Origin: Chitinophaga pinensis
GTDB taxonomy: Bacteria > Bacteroidota > Bacteroidia > 2-12-FULL-35-15
Assembly (NCBI GenBank): GCA_945885475.1
Contig: CAMCYR010000019.1
Span: 1-57,125 of the forward strand
DNA: 57,125 nucleotides
Direction: 5' to 3'
In this document: positions 1 through 9,078 of the stretch, piece after piece
Numbering within the stretch: the first letter of the stretch is position 1
How the letters are laid out: each line of letters starts with the position of its first letter
Translations under genes and position numbers: made by a program
The notes under the pieces: generated by a model
The model's input: only the letters and a program-made list of their open reading frames with translations
Databases searched by the model: none
What the model was told of the DNA's origin: nothing

Positions 1-20
1 TGTCACCCATTTATTTTAAT

Positions 21-28
21 TACCTTTG
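21..28 (+). promoter_or_regulatory. Bacteroidota -7 promoter box for miaB operon
   Basis: The sequence TACCTTTG fits the Bacteroidota -7 consensus TAnnTTTG and ends 19 nt before the miaB ATG. The expected -33 TTG is not seen, as little upstream sequence is available. It would drive miaB and the genes behind it as far as secG. Confidence 0.6.
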
Positions 29-47
29 CAAACCATTAAAAAAGAAA

Positions 48-1478
48 ATGAGCGAGAATAAAGTAATTGATGAAAGCAAACAAGGTGAAGCCTTGATGAT
101 TGAAAAGCCAATTGTTCCAAACGGCAAAAAGCTATTTTTAGAAAGTTACGGTTGTGCGATGAATTTTTCGGACAGTGAGATTGTTGCATCCATCCTGAAG
201 GATAAAGGTTTTACAACAACAACCGACTTTAATGAAGCAGATGTTATTTTCGTAAATACGTGTGCTATCCGTGAAGGAGCAGAGCAACGCGTTAGAAAAC
301 GCTTAACGGAATATAAAAAAGCAAAAAAAACAAATCCGGATTTAATAGTTGGAGTATTGGGTTGTATGGCGGAGCGATTAAAATCCCAATTGCTTGAGCA
401 GGAAAAACTGGTAGACATTGTTGTTGGACCGGACGCATACCGCAGCTTACCTGAATTGATAGAAATTGCAGAAACGGGACAAAAGGCTGTAAATGTACTA
501 TTATCTAAAGAAGAAACGTATGCAGATATTGCGCCAGTCCGCTTAGGATCAAACGGCGTTACCGCATTTATAAGTATTACCCGAGGATGCGACAACATGT
601 GCGCTTTTTGTGTTGTCCCTTTTACACGCGGAAGAGAAAGAAGCCGTGATCCGGAGACAATAGTAAAAGAAGCTAAGGATCTTTTTGAACAAGGCTACAG
701 AGAAGTTACATTATTAGGTCAGAATGTCGATTCTTACTTGTGGACCGGAGGCGGATTGAAAAAAGAAAATATAACAGAAGAAGAATTAAAAAACGCTACT
801 ACATTTTCACAATTACTTGAAAATGTTGCATTGATCAATCCCGATTTAAGAGTGCGTTTTAGCACTTCGCATCCGAAAGACATGGTTGATGATGTGTTGC
901 ATATGATAGCGAAACACGATAACATTTGCAGTTACATTCACCTTCCTGTTCAATCGGGAAACTCACGGATATTAGAAATGATGAATCGTGGATACACGCG
1001 CGAATGGTATTTAAAAAGAATAAAAGCGATCCGTAAAATCATTCCTGATGCCGGTATTTCTATGGATATCATCAGCGGATTTTGTTCAGAAACAGAAGAA
1101 GAGCATCAGGATACCTTATCATTAATGGAAGAAGTAAAATATGATTTCGGTTACATGTTTGCCTACAGCGAACGTCCGAAAACATTGGCGGAACGGAAAT
1201 ATCCAGATGATGTTTCTGCGGAAGTAAAAAGCAGACGATTGGCAGAGATCGTTGAACTGCAATTAAAACATTCGGCATTCAGAACAAAAGAAGGAGTTGG
1301 CAAAGTTCACCGCGTTTTAGTTGAAGGAACATCAAAAAAGTCAAAAGAAGAATTATTCGGAAGAAATTCACAAAACTGTGTTGTTGTGTTTCCGAAGGAA
1401 AATTATAAAAAAGGGGACTACGTAAACGTTTTGGTAGAAAGTTGTACCGGGGGAACATTAATTGGTAAAGCTGTATAA
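48..1478 (+). CDS. miaB: tRNA-2-methylthio-N6-dimethylallyladenosine synthase MiaB
   Basis: MiaB is a cytoplasmic radical-SAM methylthiotransferase that adds the 2-methylthio group to i6A37 of tRNAs reading UNN codons. All three domains are visible. The N-terminal MTTase domain has cluster ligands Cys36, Cys72 and Cys106. The radical SAM domain has CDNMCAFC with Cys181, Cys185 and Cys188. A C-terminal TRAM-like part starts near residue 405. The length of 476 residues is normal for Bacteroidota MiaB, which has a short N-terminal extension before the [11 protein letters not shown] motif. The ATG lies 19 nt after a TAnnTTTG box. The next gene starts only 3 nt after the stop, so miaB opens an operon. 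The [16 protein letters not shown] stretch fits MiaB better than MtaB or RimO. Confidence 0.96.
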   Translation: MSENKVIDESKQGEALMIEKPIVPNGKKLFLESYGCAMNFSDSEIVASILKDKGFTTTTDFNEADVIFVNTCAIREGAEQRVRKRLTEYKKAKKTNPDLIVGVLGCMAERLKSQLLEQEKLVDIVVGPDAYRSLPELIEIAETGQKAVNVLLSKEETYADIAPVRLGSNGVTAFISITRGCDNMCAFCVVPFTRGRERSRDPETIVKEAKDLFEQGYREVTLLGQNVDSYLWTGGGLKKENITEEELKNATTFSQLLENVALINPDLRVRFSTSHPKDMVDDVLHMIAKHDNICSYIHLPVQSGNSRILEMMNRGYTREWYLKRIKAIRKIIPDAGISMDIISGFCSETEEEHQDTLSLMEEVKYDFGYMFAYSERPKTLAERKYPDDVSAEVKSRRLAEIVELQLKHSAFRTKEGVGKVHRVLVEGTSKKSKEELFGRNSQNCVVVFPKENYKKGDYVNVLVESCTGGTLIGKAV

Positions 1479-1481
1479 GAA

Positions 1482-2714
1482 ATGACCATTCAGGAAATAA
1501 AAAATCGTTTTGGAATTATAGGTGGCTCGTCTTTGCTTGACAGAGCAATTGACATCGCAAAGCAAGTTTCTCCCACAGATTTAACGGTGTTGATTACCGG
1601 AGAAAGCGGAACAGGAAAAGAAGTTTTCCCTCAGATCATTCATGCCTTGAGCGCACGAAAACATGGGCAATACATCGCTGTCAACTGCGGTGCAATTCCT
1701 GAAGGAACGATTGATTCAGAATTATTTGGACACGAAAAGGGTTCATTTACAGGAGCTCATGAAGCGCGGAAAGGTTATTTTGAAGTGGCAAATGGTGGAA
1801 CTATTTTTTTAGACGAAGTTGCAGAAATGCCTATCGCCACCCAAGCACGTTTGTTACGTGTGTTGGAAAGCGGAGAATTTATAAAAGTAGGATCATCAAA
1901 AGTATTAAAAACAGACGTTCGGGTAGTTGCTGCTACGAATGTGAATATCCAACAAGCGATTGAAAAAGGGAAATTCAGGGAAGATCTCTTTTACCGTTTA
2001 AACACGGTTCCGATCGTTGTTCCACCTTTACGGGAGCGGAAACAAGACATTCATTTATTATTTAGAAAATTTGCGGCAGATTTTTCATCAAAATACCGGA
2101 TGCCGACAATTAAATTAGATCCATCCGCAGAACAAATCCTATCCAATTATTACTGGCAGGGGAATATCAGGCAGTTGAAAAACATCACAGAACAAATTTC
2201 TGTGATAGAAAAAAACCGGGACATCACTGCAGACATCATGATAAAATATCTGCCGATTCATCAAACGGCTCAACTGCCTGTTTTAGCAAGTACATCAACG
2301 GCAAGCAACGACTTTAGCGAGCGTGATATTTTGTACAAAGTATTGTTTGATATGAAGAAGGAGATGATGGATCTGAAAAAAATTGTTGTTGATCTGATTG
2401 AGAACGACAATCAGCTGAATCAGGATTTTCCACCCGAAAATGCACAACTTATTAAAAAATTATTTCAGGATGTCGGCACACCAGAAACGGCAATTCAACT
2501 GGGATATAATACAAGTATGCCCAATATGAATTCACAAAACCAAATTCCGGTAATGGAGATGGTTGAAGAAACCTTATCGCTTCATGAAATTGAAGAAGAT
2601 ATGATCAAAAAAGCATTGACAAAACACAAAGGAAAACGTAAAAATGCCGCAAAAGAATTGGGAATCTCAGAACGGACATTGTATCGTAAGATCAATGAAT
2701 ACGGAATAAAATAA
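1482..2714 (+). CDS. sigma-54-dependent transcriptional activator without receiver domain
   Basis: This protein is an enhancer-binding activator that would remodel RNA polymerase carrying sigma-54 (RpoN). An AAA+ domain begins almost at the N-terminus: Walker A GESGTGK at residues 40-46, the sigma-54 contact loop GSFTGA at 87-92 (consensus GAFTGA), Walker B GTIFLDE at 106-112, and the arginine-finger segment FREDLFYRLN. A variable linker covers about residues 250-360. A Fis-type helix-turn-helix at about 375-410 contains AAKELGISERTLYRKI. No receiver or other sensor domain precedes the ATPase, so the input signal is unknown. It lies 3 nt after miaB and ahead of lptE and secG, a gene order I recall as common in Bacteroidota. 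Its target promoters cannot be told from this window. Confidence 0.9.
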   Translation: MTIQEIKNRFGIIGGSSLLDRAIDIAKQVSPTDLTVLITGESGTGKEVFPQIIHALSARKHGQYIAVNCGAIPEGTIDSELFGHEKGSFTGAHEARKGYFEVANGGTIFLDEVAEMPIATQARLLRVLESGEFIKVGSSKVLKTDVRVVAATNVNIQQAIEKGKFREDLFYRLNTVPIVVPPLRERKQDIHLLFRKFAADFSSKYRMPTIKLDPSAEQILSNYYWQGNIRQLKNITEQISVIEKNRDITADIMIKYLPIHQTAQLPVLASTSTASNDFSERDILYKVLFDMKKEMMDLKKIVVDLIENDNQLNQDFPPENAQLIKKLFQDVGTPETAIQLGYNTSMPNMNSQNQIPVMEMVEETLSLHEIEEDMIKKALTKHKGKRKNAAKELGISERTLYRKINEYGIK

Positions 2715-2767
2715 ATGAGGAACTGATTAAAAATGCACTTGTGATCTAAATGAAAAATAAAAATTAA

Positions 2768-3298
2768 TTGAGTACGCTGAACGCCATATTAAAAACAAAA
2801 AACATCTTAATTCTGGTGTCTTGCATCTTGTGCTTTTTTGCAAGTTGCAAAATTCATTATTCCTTTACAGGCGGGAGCGTGCCACCAGAAGCAAAAACTG
2901 TTTCAGTGCAATATTTTCAGAATAATGCCTCTCTGGCACCTCCAACATTAAGTCAAACATTTACGGAAGCTTTGCGGGACAAACTTAGTTCACAAACCCG
3001 CTTATCCTTGATCAATAAGGGAGGAGATCTTAGTTTTGAAGGAAGCATTACAGGATACACAACAGGACCGATAGCGATCCAAAGCACCGATCAGGCAGCA
3101 TTAAATAGGTTAACAATAACAGTGAGTGTAAAATACACCTGTATGTTTGATGAGAAAAAAAATTTCGAACAGATATTTACGAGATATGCTGACTATACCA
3201 GTGATCAAAATTTAGCATCCATCGAAGATCAACTATCGAGAGAGATAAATGAACAATTGGTACAAGATATTTTTAACAGAGCATTAAATAACTGGTAA
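2768..3298 (+). CDS. lptE: LptE-family LPS-assembly lipoprotein
   Basis: This is a probable outer-membrane lipoprotein that acts with the LptD barrel to place lipopolysaccharide in the outer leaflet. The start is a TTG at 2768; the codon just before it in frame is TAA and there is no early ATG, so this is the only reasonable start. A hydrophobic stretch at residues 12-25 ends in FASC, giving a lipidation site at Cys27, although the lipobox has Phe in place of Leu at -3. The mature N-terminus (IHYSFTGGSVPPEAKTVSV) matches the Bacteroidota LptE pattern. The 176-residue length is usual. The gene lies 53 nt after the activator gene and 9 nt before the next, so it is likely cotranscribed. No lptD is present in the window. 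Confidence 0.85.
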   Translation: MSTLNAILKTKNILILVSCILCFFASCKIHYSFTGGSVPPEAKTVSVQYFQNNASLAPPTLSQTFTEALRDKLSSQTRLSLINKGGDLSFEGSITGYTTGPIAIQSTDQAALNRLTITVSVKYTCMFDEKKNFEQIFTRYADYTSDQNLASIEDQLSREINEQLVQDIFNRALNNW

Positions 3299-3307
3299 AA
3301 CAAAAAC

Positions 3308-4390
3308 GTGAACAAAGCACAATTCATATCATTTGTTGAAGCACCGGAAAAAATGTCGGGGACAGAAAGCAGTTTGCTTAGCGAACTGCTTAAAAATTTC
3401 CCATATTTCCAAACAGCACATATGCTGTATGCAAAAAGTTTGCACAACACCAGCAGTGTTCACTACAACAACCAATTGCGAGTTACGGCAGCTTATGCAA
3501 CCGACAGAAAAGTATTGCATCGTTTAATTACCAGACAAGAAATAATTGAAGCGTTTGAACCAATTGAGAGCATTGAAAAGACAAATAAAAAAAAGATAGA
3601 GGAAGTTGCAATCGACCAGATCGAAGAAGAGGCAAAGCAACATCAGATTCAAGCACAAATTGCAGAAAATAGTGTGGTTCCAAAAATCACAGAAGAAATC
3701 GAAGAAACGCATAAAAATAGCATAGCCATAGAAGTTGTTTCGGAGCCTGAAATTGAGGAAATTGAGGAAACACAATCGAAAGTAAAGGAAATTGAGGAAT
3801 CGGAGCAAAGTGAAGATTTGACGAAGGCGCTTGAAAAGGAATATATTTCTGAAATTGTAGATGCAAAAATTGAGCTAGAACTCCAATATATACCTCCGAT
3901 AGAAGAAAAAGAGAAAAAAACAGAAACCGTTGAATCAACTTTTGTTTTACCAATTTCGGAGCCCGCAAGTGAACAAAAAGTTGAAAATGAGCAGCAAAAC
4001 GCTCTTGAATCCTTATCCTTTACAGACTGGCTGAAACATTTTCCATCGGAAACCGGTACAGAAGATGTTTTCAGCAGCGAGGAAACGTCAGAAAAGACTG
4101 AAGATCAACTAAGTGCATTTGAATTAATTGACAGATTCATTAAAGATGAACCTAAACTAAGCCCTCAGAAAACCGCATTTTATAGTCCGGTGAATATGGC
4201 CAAGCAAAGTGTGGCTGAAGACATTACGTTTGTTAGCGAAACGCTTGCAAAAATATACGTTTTACAGGGTAATTATGCAAAGGCAATTAAGGCGTATGAA
4301 AATTTACGCTTGAAATATCCAGAAAAAAGACTTTACTTTGCATCCCAAATTAAAAATTTAAGAAAATTAATTAATCAACAAAAGCAGTAA
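3308..4390 (+). CDS. acidic TPR-like protein of the lptE-secG locus
   Basis: The function is not known. The gene begins with GTG 9 nt after lptE and ends 6 nt before secG. The N-terminal 70 residues and the last 60 or so look folded. The middle (about residues 80-270) is very rich in Glu, Lys and Ile, with repeated short blocks such as EIEEIEET, and is likely extended or coiled coil. The C-terminal part (FVSETLAKIYVLQGNYAKAI onward) reads as one tetratricopeptide-like helix pair. There is no signal peptide or membrane segment, so it should be cytoplasmic. Proteins of this shape sit between lptE and secG in many Bacteroidota, as I recall, which argues for a real and conserved gene, perhaps one linked to envelope export. 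The role is inference from position only. Confidence 0.8.
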   Translation: MNKAQFISFVEAPEKMSGTESSLLSELLKNFPYFQTAHMLYAKSLHNTSSVHYNNQLRVTAAYATDRKVLHRLITRQEIIEAFEPIESIEKTNKKKIEEVAIDQIEEEAKQHQIQAQIAENSVVPKITEEIEETHKNSIAIEVVSEPEIEEIEETQSKVKEIEESEQSEDLTKALEKEYISEIVDAKIELELQYIPPIEEKEKKTETVESTFVLPISEPASEQKVENEQQNALESLSFTDWLKHFPSETGTEDVFSSEETSEKTEDQLSAFELIDRFIKDEPKLSPQKTAFYSPVNMAKQSVAEDITFVSETLAKIYVLQGNYAKAIKAYENLRLKYPEKRLYFASQIKNLRKLINQQKQ

Positions 4391-4396
4391 TTTACC

Positions 4397-4765
4397 ATGG
4401 GATCAATTATTTCAATATTAATTATAGTAGTTTGTGTGCTTTTAATCTTAGTGGTTCTGGTACAGAATTCGAAAGGCGGTGGATTAGCATCTTCATTCGC
4501 ATCTTCTAATCAAGTTATGGGCGTTCGTAAAACAGCTGACTTTTTAGAAAAGGCAACATGGACACTTGCCGCATCATTACTTGTATTAAGTGTACTTTCA
4601 ACATCCTTTACCAAAACGGGTGATGGTGTTACAGAAGGAACTGGAGTTGAATCAACAACACGCAAGATGAGCAGTGAGGATGTTTCGGCACCGGCCAGTA
4701 ATGCGGCACCAGCAACTGCAGCACCGATTCCTTCTACTCCAGGCGCACCGGCTCCAACTGAGTAA
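4397..4765 (+). CDS. secG: preprotein translocase subunit SecG
   Basis: SecG is the small inner-membrane subunit of the SecYEG channel. The first transmembrane helix (about residues 3-22, IISILIIVVCVLLILVVLVQ) is followed by the family loop NSKGGGLASSF, then a second helix at about residues 53-70. The tail of some 50 residues is rich in Ala, Pro and Thr and is likely disordered. Such low-complexity tails are common in Bacteroidota SecG. The gene is 122 residues long, starts 6 nt after the TPR-like gene and is followed by a strong hairpin terminator, so it closes the miaB operon. SecA, its motor partner, is encoded about 42 kb away at 46184-49480. Confidence 0.93.
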   Translation: MGSIISILIIVVCVLLILVVLVQNSKGGGLASSFASSNQVMGVRKTADFLEKATWTLAASLLVLSVLSTSFTKTGDGVTEGTGVESTTRKMSSEDVSAPASNAAPATAAPIPSTPGAPAPTE

Positions 4766-4790
4766 TAAAATACAAAATCATATTTTTAAA

Positions 4791-4829
4791 AAATGTCAGA
4801 AAGTCATTCAGGTTTCTGACATTTTTTTT
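4791..4829 (+). terminator. rho-independent terminator after secG
   Basis: A 12-bp perfect stem (4791-4802 with 4813-4824), a 10-nt loop and a run of eight T end the miaB-secG operon. Confidence 0.9.
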
Positions 4830-4856
4830 GATAGGCCCTTTATACTGCAATATTGT

Positions 4857-4877
4857 CTGCATTAGAAGAAGATGCAG
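4857..4877. promoter_or_regulatory. inverted repeat with 9-nt spacer upstream of groES
   Basis: CTGCAT, nine bases, then ATGCAG lies about 80-100 nt before groES. The N9 spacing recalls the CIRCE/HrcA operator, but the arms are only 6 bp and do not have the TTAGCACTC sequence, so a heat-shock role is only a guess. No TAnnTTTG box is visible in the 129-nt gap between the secG terminator and groES. Confidence 0.25.
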
Positions 4878-4958
4878 TGATTGGTATAATTTCTGACACT
4901 ACAAACCGCGACATTATATTTAAAATATTTAAATTAAATCAATTAATAATAAATTACA

Positions 4959-5261
4959 ATGGCAAAAACAAATTCAAAAGTAAACATCAAGCCAGTTGCG
5001 GGCACTCAAAACAGAGTAGTAGTTGAAGCAGCTGCTGCTGAGGAGAAAACAGCGAGTGGGATCATCATTCCGGATACGGCAAAAGAGAAGCCACAACGCG
5101 GTAAAGTAATTGCGATAAGCGACAAAGATGACAAAGGCAACAAGCCCGAAGTTCAAGTTGGTGATACGGTATTGTATGGCAAATATGCAGGAACAGAAGT
5201 TCAGGTTGAGGGAAAAGATTATTTAATAATGAGAGAGAGCGATATTTTTGCAATAGTATAG
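4959..5261 (+). CDS. groS: co-chaperonin GroES
   Basis: GroES is the heptameric lid of the GroEL folding chamber. The sequence carries the mobile-loop region [20 protein letters not shown] at about residues 28-47, the roof segment, and the C-terminal [13 protein letters not shown] typical of the family. At 100 residues it is slightly longer than usual because of extra N-terminal residues ([10 protein letters not shown]). Its first strand reads [14 protein letters not shown] rather than the common KPLxDRVLVKP, so the usual Asp-Arg turn is replaced. It is followed 133 nt later by groEL in the usual order. The promoter is not obvious. Confidence 0.96.
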   Translation: MAKTNSKVNIKPVAGTQNRVVVEAAAAEEKTASGIIIPDTAKEKPQRGKVIAISDKDDKGNKPEVQVGDTVLYGKYAGTEVQVEGKDYLIMRESDIFAIV

Positions 5262-5367
5262 GCTGCTCATAGCTAATCAAAAAGAATTTACCGGATCCAA
5301 TTTCAGTATTATTTCTTTTAGATTCGTTTTAATGCGATAAGGAGTGACCAATAAAAACAAATAATAA

Positions 5368-7032
<1,665 letters not shown>

Positions 7033-7041
7033 TCCAAAATA

Positions 7042-7094
7042 ATTTCAGAAACAAAAAAACCCTTGAAAACCAAGGGTTTTTTTGTTTCTGAAAT
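7042..7094. terminator. 24-bp perfect hairpin terminator after groEL
   Basis: The arms 7042-7065 and 7071-7094 are exact reverse complements around a 5-nt loop. Seven A and seven T lie inside the arms, so it could act in both directions. It begins 10 nt after the groEL stop. Confidence 0.93.
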
Positions 7095-7140
7095 ATAACA
7101 TTAATCAGATAAAAAATAAACTAAGCAAAAATGAATTAAT

Positions 7141-7148
7141 TATCTTTG
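7141..7148 (+). promoter_or_regulatory. Bacteroidota -7 promoter box (TATCTTTG)
   Basis: TATCTTTG matches TAnnTTTG and lies 18 nt upstream of the TTG start of a small membrane-protein gene. There is no clear -33 TTG at the expected distance. Confidence 0.6.
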
Positions 7149-7165
7149 TATAAAACACTATAAAA

Positions 7166-7336
7166 TTGAACCAGGTAACCAAAGTAGGAATTATTGGATT
7201 AGGAATAACAATCCTGATAACGCTGTTGCTATTTCTGATTGCAAATGTTTCAGCGAGAGCGCTTGCACCATTTTATATGCCATGGACAGTTTTAATTCTT
7301 ATAGGGATAAGCGGTAAGAAAAAAAAAGAACATTAA
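7166..7336 (+). CDS. small hydrophobic membrane protein, TTG start
   Basis: I do not recognise this 56-residue protein. It starts with TTG at 7166, reads in frame to TAA at 7334-7336, and is preceded by a good TATCTTTG promoter box. The translation begins (M)NQVTKVGIIGLGI and continues through a hydrophobic helix at about residues 7-26. A second hydrophobic segment (about residues 36-50) follows, and the protein ends in the basic GKKKKEH. This layout suggests a two-helix inner-membrane protein with a positive cytoplasmic tail. It ends 5 nt before the next gene, so the two are probably cotranscribed. The evidence is the promoter placement, the coherent amphipathic design and the tight spacing. 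A search for homologues would be needed to settle it. Confidence 0.55.
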   Translation: MNQVTKVGIIGLGITILITLLLFLIANVSARALAPFYMPWTVLILIGISGKKKKEH

Positions 7337-7341
7337 CAGCA

Positions 7342-8184
7342 ATGAAAAAAATTACTTTAATTACATCATCAAGTATTTTATTATTCACAACCCATTTATT
7401 TTCACAAGATATTTGCGATTGTCCCTCCCAATCAAAGATCGGAAAAAGAACATTTTATTTTTCATGGGGTTATAACAAAGATTGGTTTTCGAAAAGTGAT
7501 ATACATTTTAAGAACACAACAACAGCTTACGACCAGCAAAAGGGGACTCCTCAATCGTATGATTTCACAATCTATGATGCTGAGGCAACCGACCGTCCGG
7601 GCTTTAAAGACATACCAAGGACGGATCTTACCATTCCACAATATGTTTATCGTTTAGGTTATTATTTCAATAACAAAAAAGATTTAGGTATCGAGATCAA
7701 TTTCGATCATATAAAGTACATCATGAAAGATTATCAGACACTTCATGTTGAAGGTACAATTCATGGACAAGAAATCAATCAGGATACGCTGATCAGTCCA
7801 AAAGACTTTTTACATTTCGAACATTCTGACGGCGGTAATTTCCTGATGTTAAATTTTATAAAACGTCAACGTCTGCTTGTATCAAATGATAAAAAGCACT
7901 GGTTGAGCGGGATAGTAAAAATTGGTGCCGGCCCGGTGATTCCGCGTACAGAAGTAACCCTTTTCGGAGAGAACCTGAATAATAAATTTCACATAGCCGG
8001 CTATTGCATGGGACTTGAAGCAGGTTTACGTTACGATGCGTTTAAATATGTTTTTATTGAATACACAGCAAAAGGAGCATTTGCAAACTACACGAATGTA
8101 TTAGTTATTGGCCAAGGGAAAGCAAATCACCATTTCTGGGCATTTGAAAACATACTTTCTCTGGGATTCCAATTTCCAATATAA
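7342..8184 (+). CDS. secreted protein, probably outer-membrane beta-barrel; function unknown
   Basis: The protein has 280 residues with a clear Sec signal peptide: MKK, a hydrophobic core to about residue 18, and likely cleavage after HLFSQ at about residue 22. The mature part has an early CDC pair (DICDCPSQ) and then many alternating hydrophobic and polar strands rich in aromatic residues (RTFYFSWGYNKDW, YVYRLGYYFNN, YVFIEYTAKGAF). It ends with Phe and aliphatic residues (LSLGFQFPI), as outer-membrane barrels often do. No named family is recognised. It lies 5 nt after the small membrane protein and shares its promoter. A long hairpin follows and separates it from the convergent yqeY-like gene. 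Confidence 0.75.
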   Translation: MKKITLITSSSILLFTTHLFSQDICDCPSQSKIGKRTFYFSWGYNKDWFSKSDIHFKNTTTAYDQQKGTPQSYDFTIYDAEATDRPGFKDIPRTDLTIPQYVYRLGYYFNNKKDLGIEINFDHIKYIMKDYQTLHVEGTIHGQEINQDTLISPKDFLHFEHSDGGNFLMLNFIKRQRLLVSNDKKHWLSGIVKIGAGPVIPRTEVTLFGENLNNKFHIAGYCMGLEAGLRYDAFKYVFIEYTAKGAFANYTNVLVIGQGKANHHFWAFENILSLGFQFPI

Positions 8185-8225
8185 AAACAGAACTATTTTC
8201 TGAAACTTATTTCAGGACGAGAGAT

Positions 8226-8272
8226 TAAAATAAAAAAGGTGCTAAAATAATTTTAGCACCTTTTTTATTTTA
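8226..8272. terminator. bidirectional hairpin between convergent genes
   Basis: A perfect 23-bp palindrome (8226-8248 with 8250-8272) sits between two genes that point at each other. Its GC core GGTGC/GCACC is flanked by A and T tracts, so it can end transcription from both sides. Confidence 0.88.
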
Positions 8273-8320
8273 GAAAGAGAATGGTTATCACAATAATAAA
8301 ACAATTCCAACATGAAACTA

Positions 8321-8764
8321 TTATTTACTCAACAACTCTTTAACGATAGTGGAAATAAGTTTACCATCGGCTTTACCTGCAAGCTGCTTAGAAGCAAGAC
8401 CCATAACTTTGCCCATATCAGCAGGAGAAGTAGCACCAGCAGCAGTAATAATTTTTGCAATCTCAACTTTTACTTCTTCTTCACTCATTTGTTGCGGGAG
8501 ATAAGCCTCAATCACGGTAGCTTGCGCAAGTTCAACATCAGCCAGATCCTTCCGATTTTGTGTGACATATAAATCGGCAGTTTCCTTGCGTTGTTTTACC
8601 ATTTTTTGAAGCGCCTTAATTTCTGTATCATCATTAAGTCCTTCAGCGGATGTTTTTAGCAATAAAATTGCTGATTTAATAGCACGCAATGCTTCTAATT
8701 TTGAAGCTTCTTTCGCTAACATTGCTGATTTAATATCAGCATTTATTTTTTCTTCTAAGGCCAT
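8321..8764 (-). CDS. GatB/YqeY domain protein
   Basis: This 147-residue protein matches the YqeY family, which is related to the tail domain of the amidotransferase subunit GatB. The whole length is helical. The family signatures are LEALRAIKSAI near the start, MVKQRKETADLY in the middle and the segment ADMGKVMGLASKQLAGKADG near the end. A role in tRNA-dependent amidation is suggested by homology to GatB, but the real function is not established. It is the last gene on the minus strand after ftsZ. The 314-nt gap from ftsZ contains a terminator, so it is probably transcribed on its own. No promoter box could be picked out in front of it. Confidence 0.92.
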   Translation of the reverse strand: MALEEKINADIKSAMLAKEASKLEALRAIKSAILLLKTSAEGLNDDTEIKALQKMVKQRKETADLYVTQNRKDLADVELAQATVIEAYLPQQMSEEEVKVEIAKIITAAGATSPADMGKVMGLASKQLAGKADGKLISTIVKELLSK

Positions 8765-9029
8765 ATTTTAAAATTTAAATCCCAACATAGTTTGAGAAAA
8801 GGTTTGAAAGTTTAAAGTTAAGAAAATTCCAATGAGTAGAACAAATGAACCAGGAAAGTAAATCTCGAATAAAAAAGGAGCTCTAACAGGATTTATTATC
8901 AAGTAGAATAGAGAAAACGCTTTGGGTCCTAATCAGATGCGCAAAAAAAACGATATTTAAAAATTAGATACGATTATGAATCAAGCCCATGTTGATCGTG
9001 AATTTTAAATCGGGTATATAACGTTAACA
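8765..9029. other. spacer between yqeY-like gene and ftsZ terminator
   Basis: This AT-rich stretch has no credible reading frame, RNA gene or repeat. It presumably holds the promoter of the yqeY-like gene, but no TAnnTTTG box is seen on the minus strand. Confidence 0.5.
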
Positions 9030-9059
9030 AAAAAGTCCCGCAAGATGCGGGACTTTTTA
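9030..9059 (-). terminator. terminator after ftsZ
   Basis: The stem GTCCCGC/GCGGGAC is extended by A and T tracts (9031-9042 with 9048-9059) around a 5-nt loop. It lies 19 nt past the ftsZ stop on the minus strand. Confidence 0.9.
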
Positions 9060-9078
9060 AATATTAAAACCAATTCTA

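Noticed and set aside
4857-4877. CIRCE heat-shock operator
   Set aside because: The arms have the N9 spacing but are 6 bp long and lack the TTAGCACTC sequence. It is kept only as a weak inverted repeat.
8312-8572. Plus-strand frame of 86 codons after the 8.25-kb hairpin
   Set aside because: It is antisense to the yqeY-like gene, which has clear family motifs.
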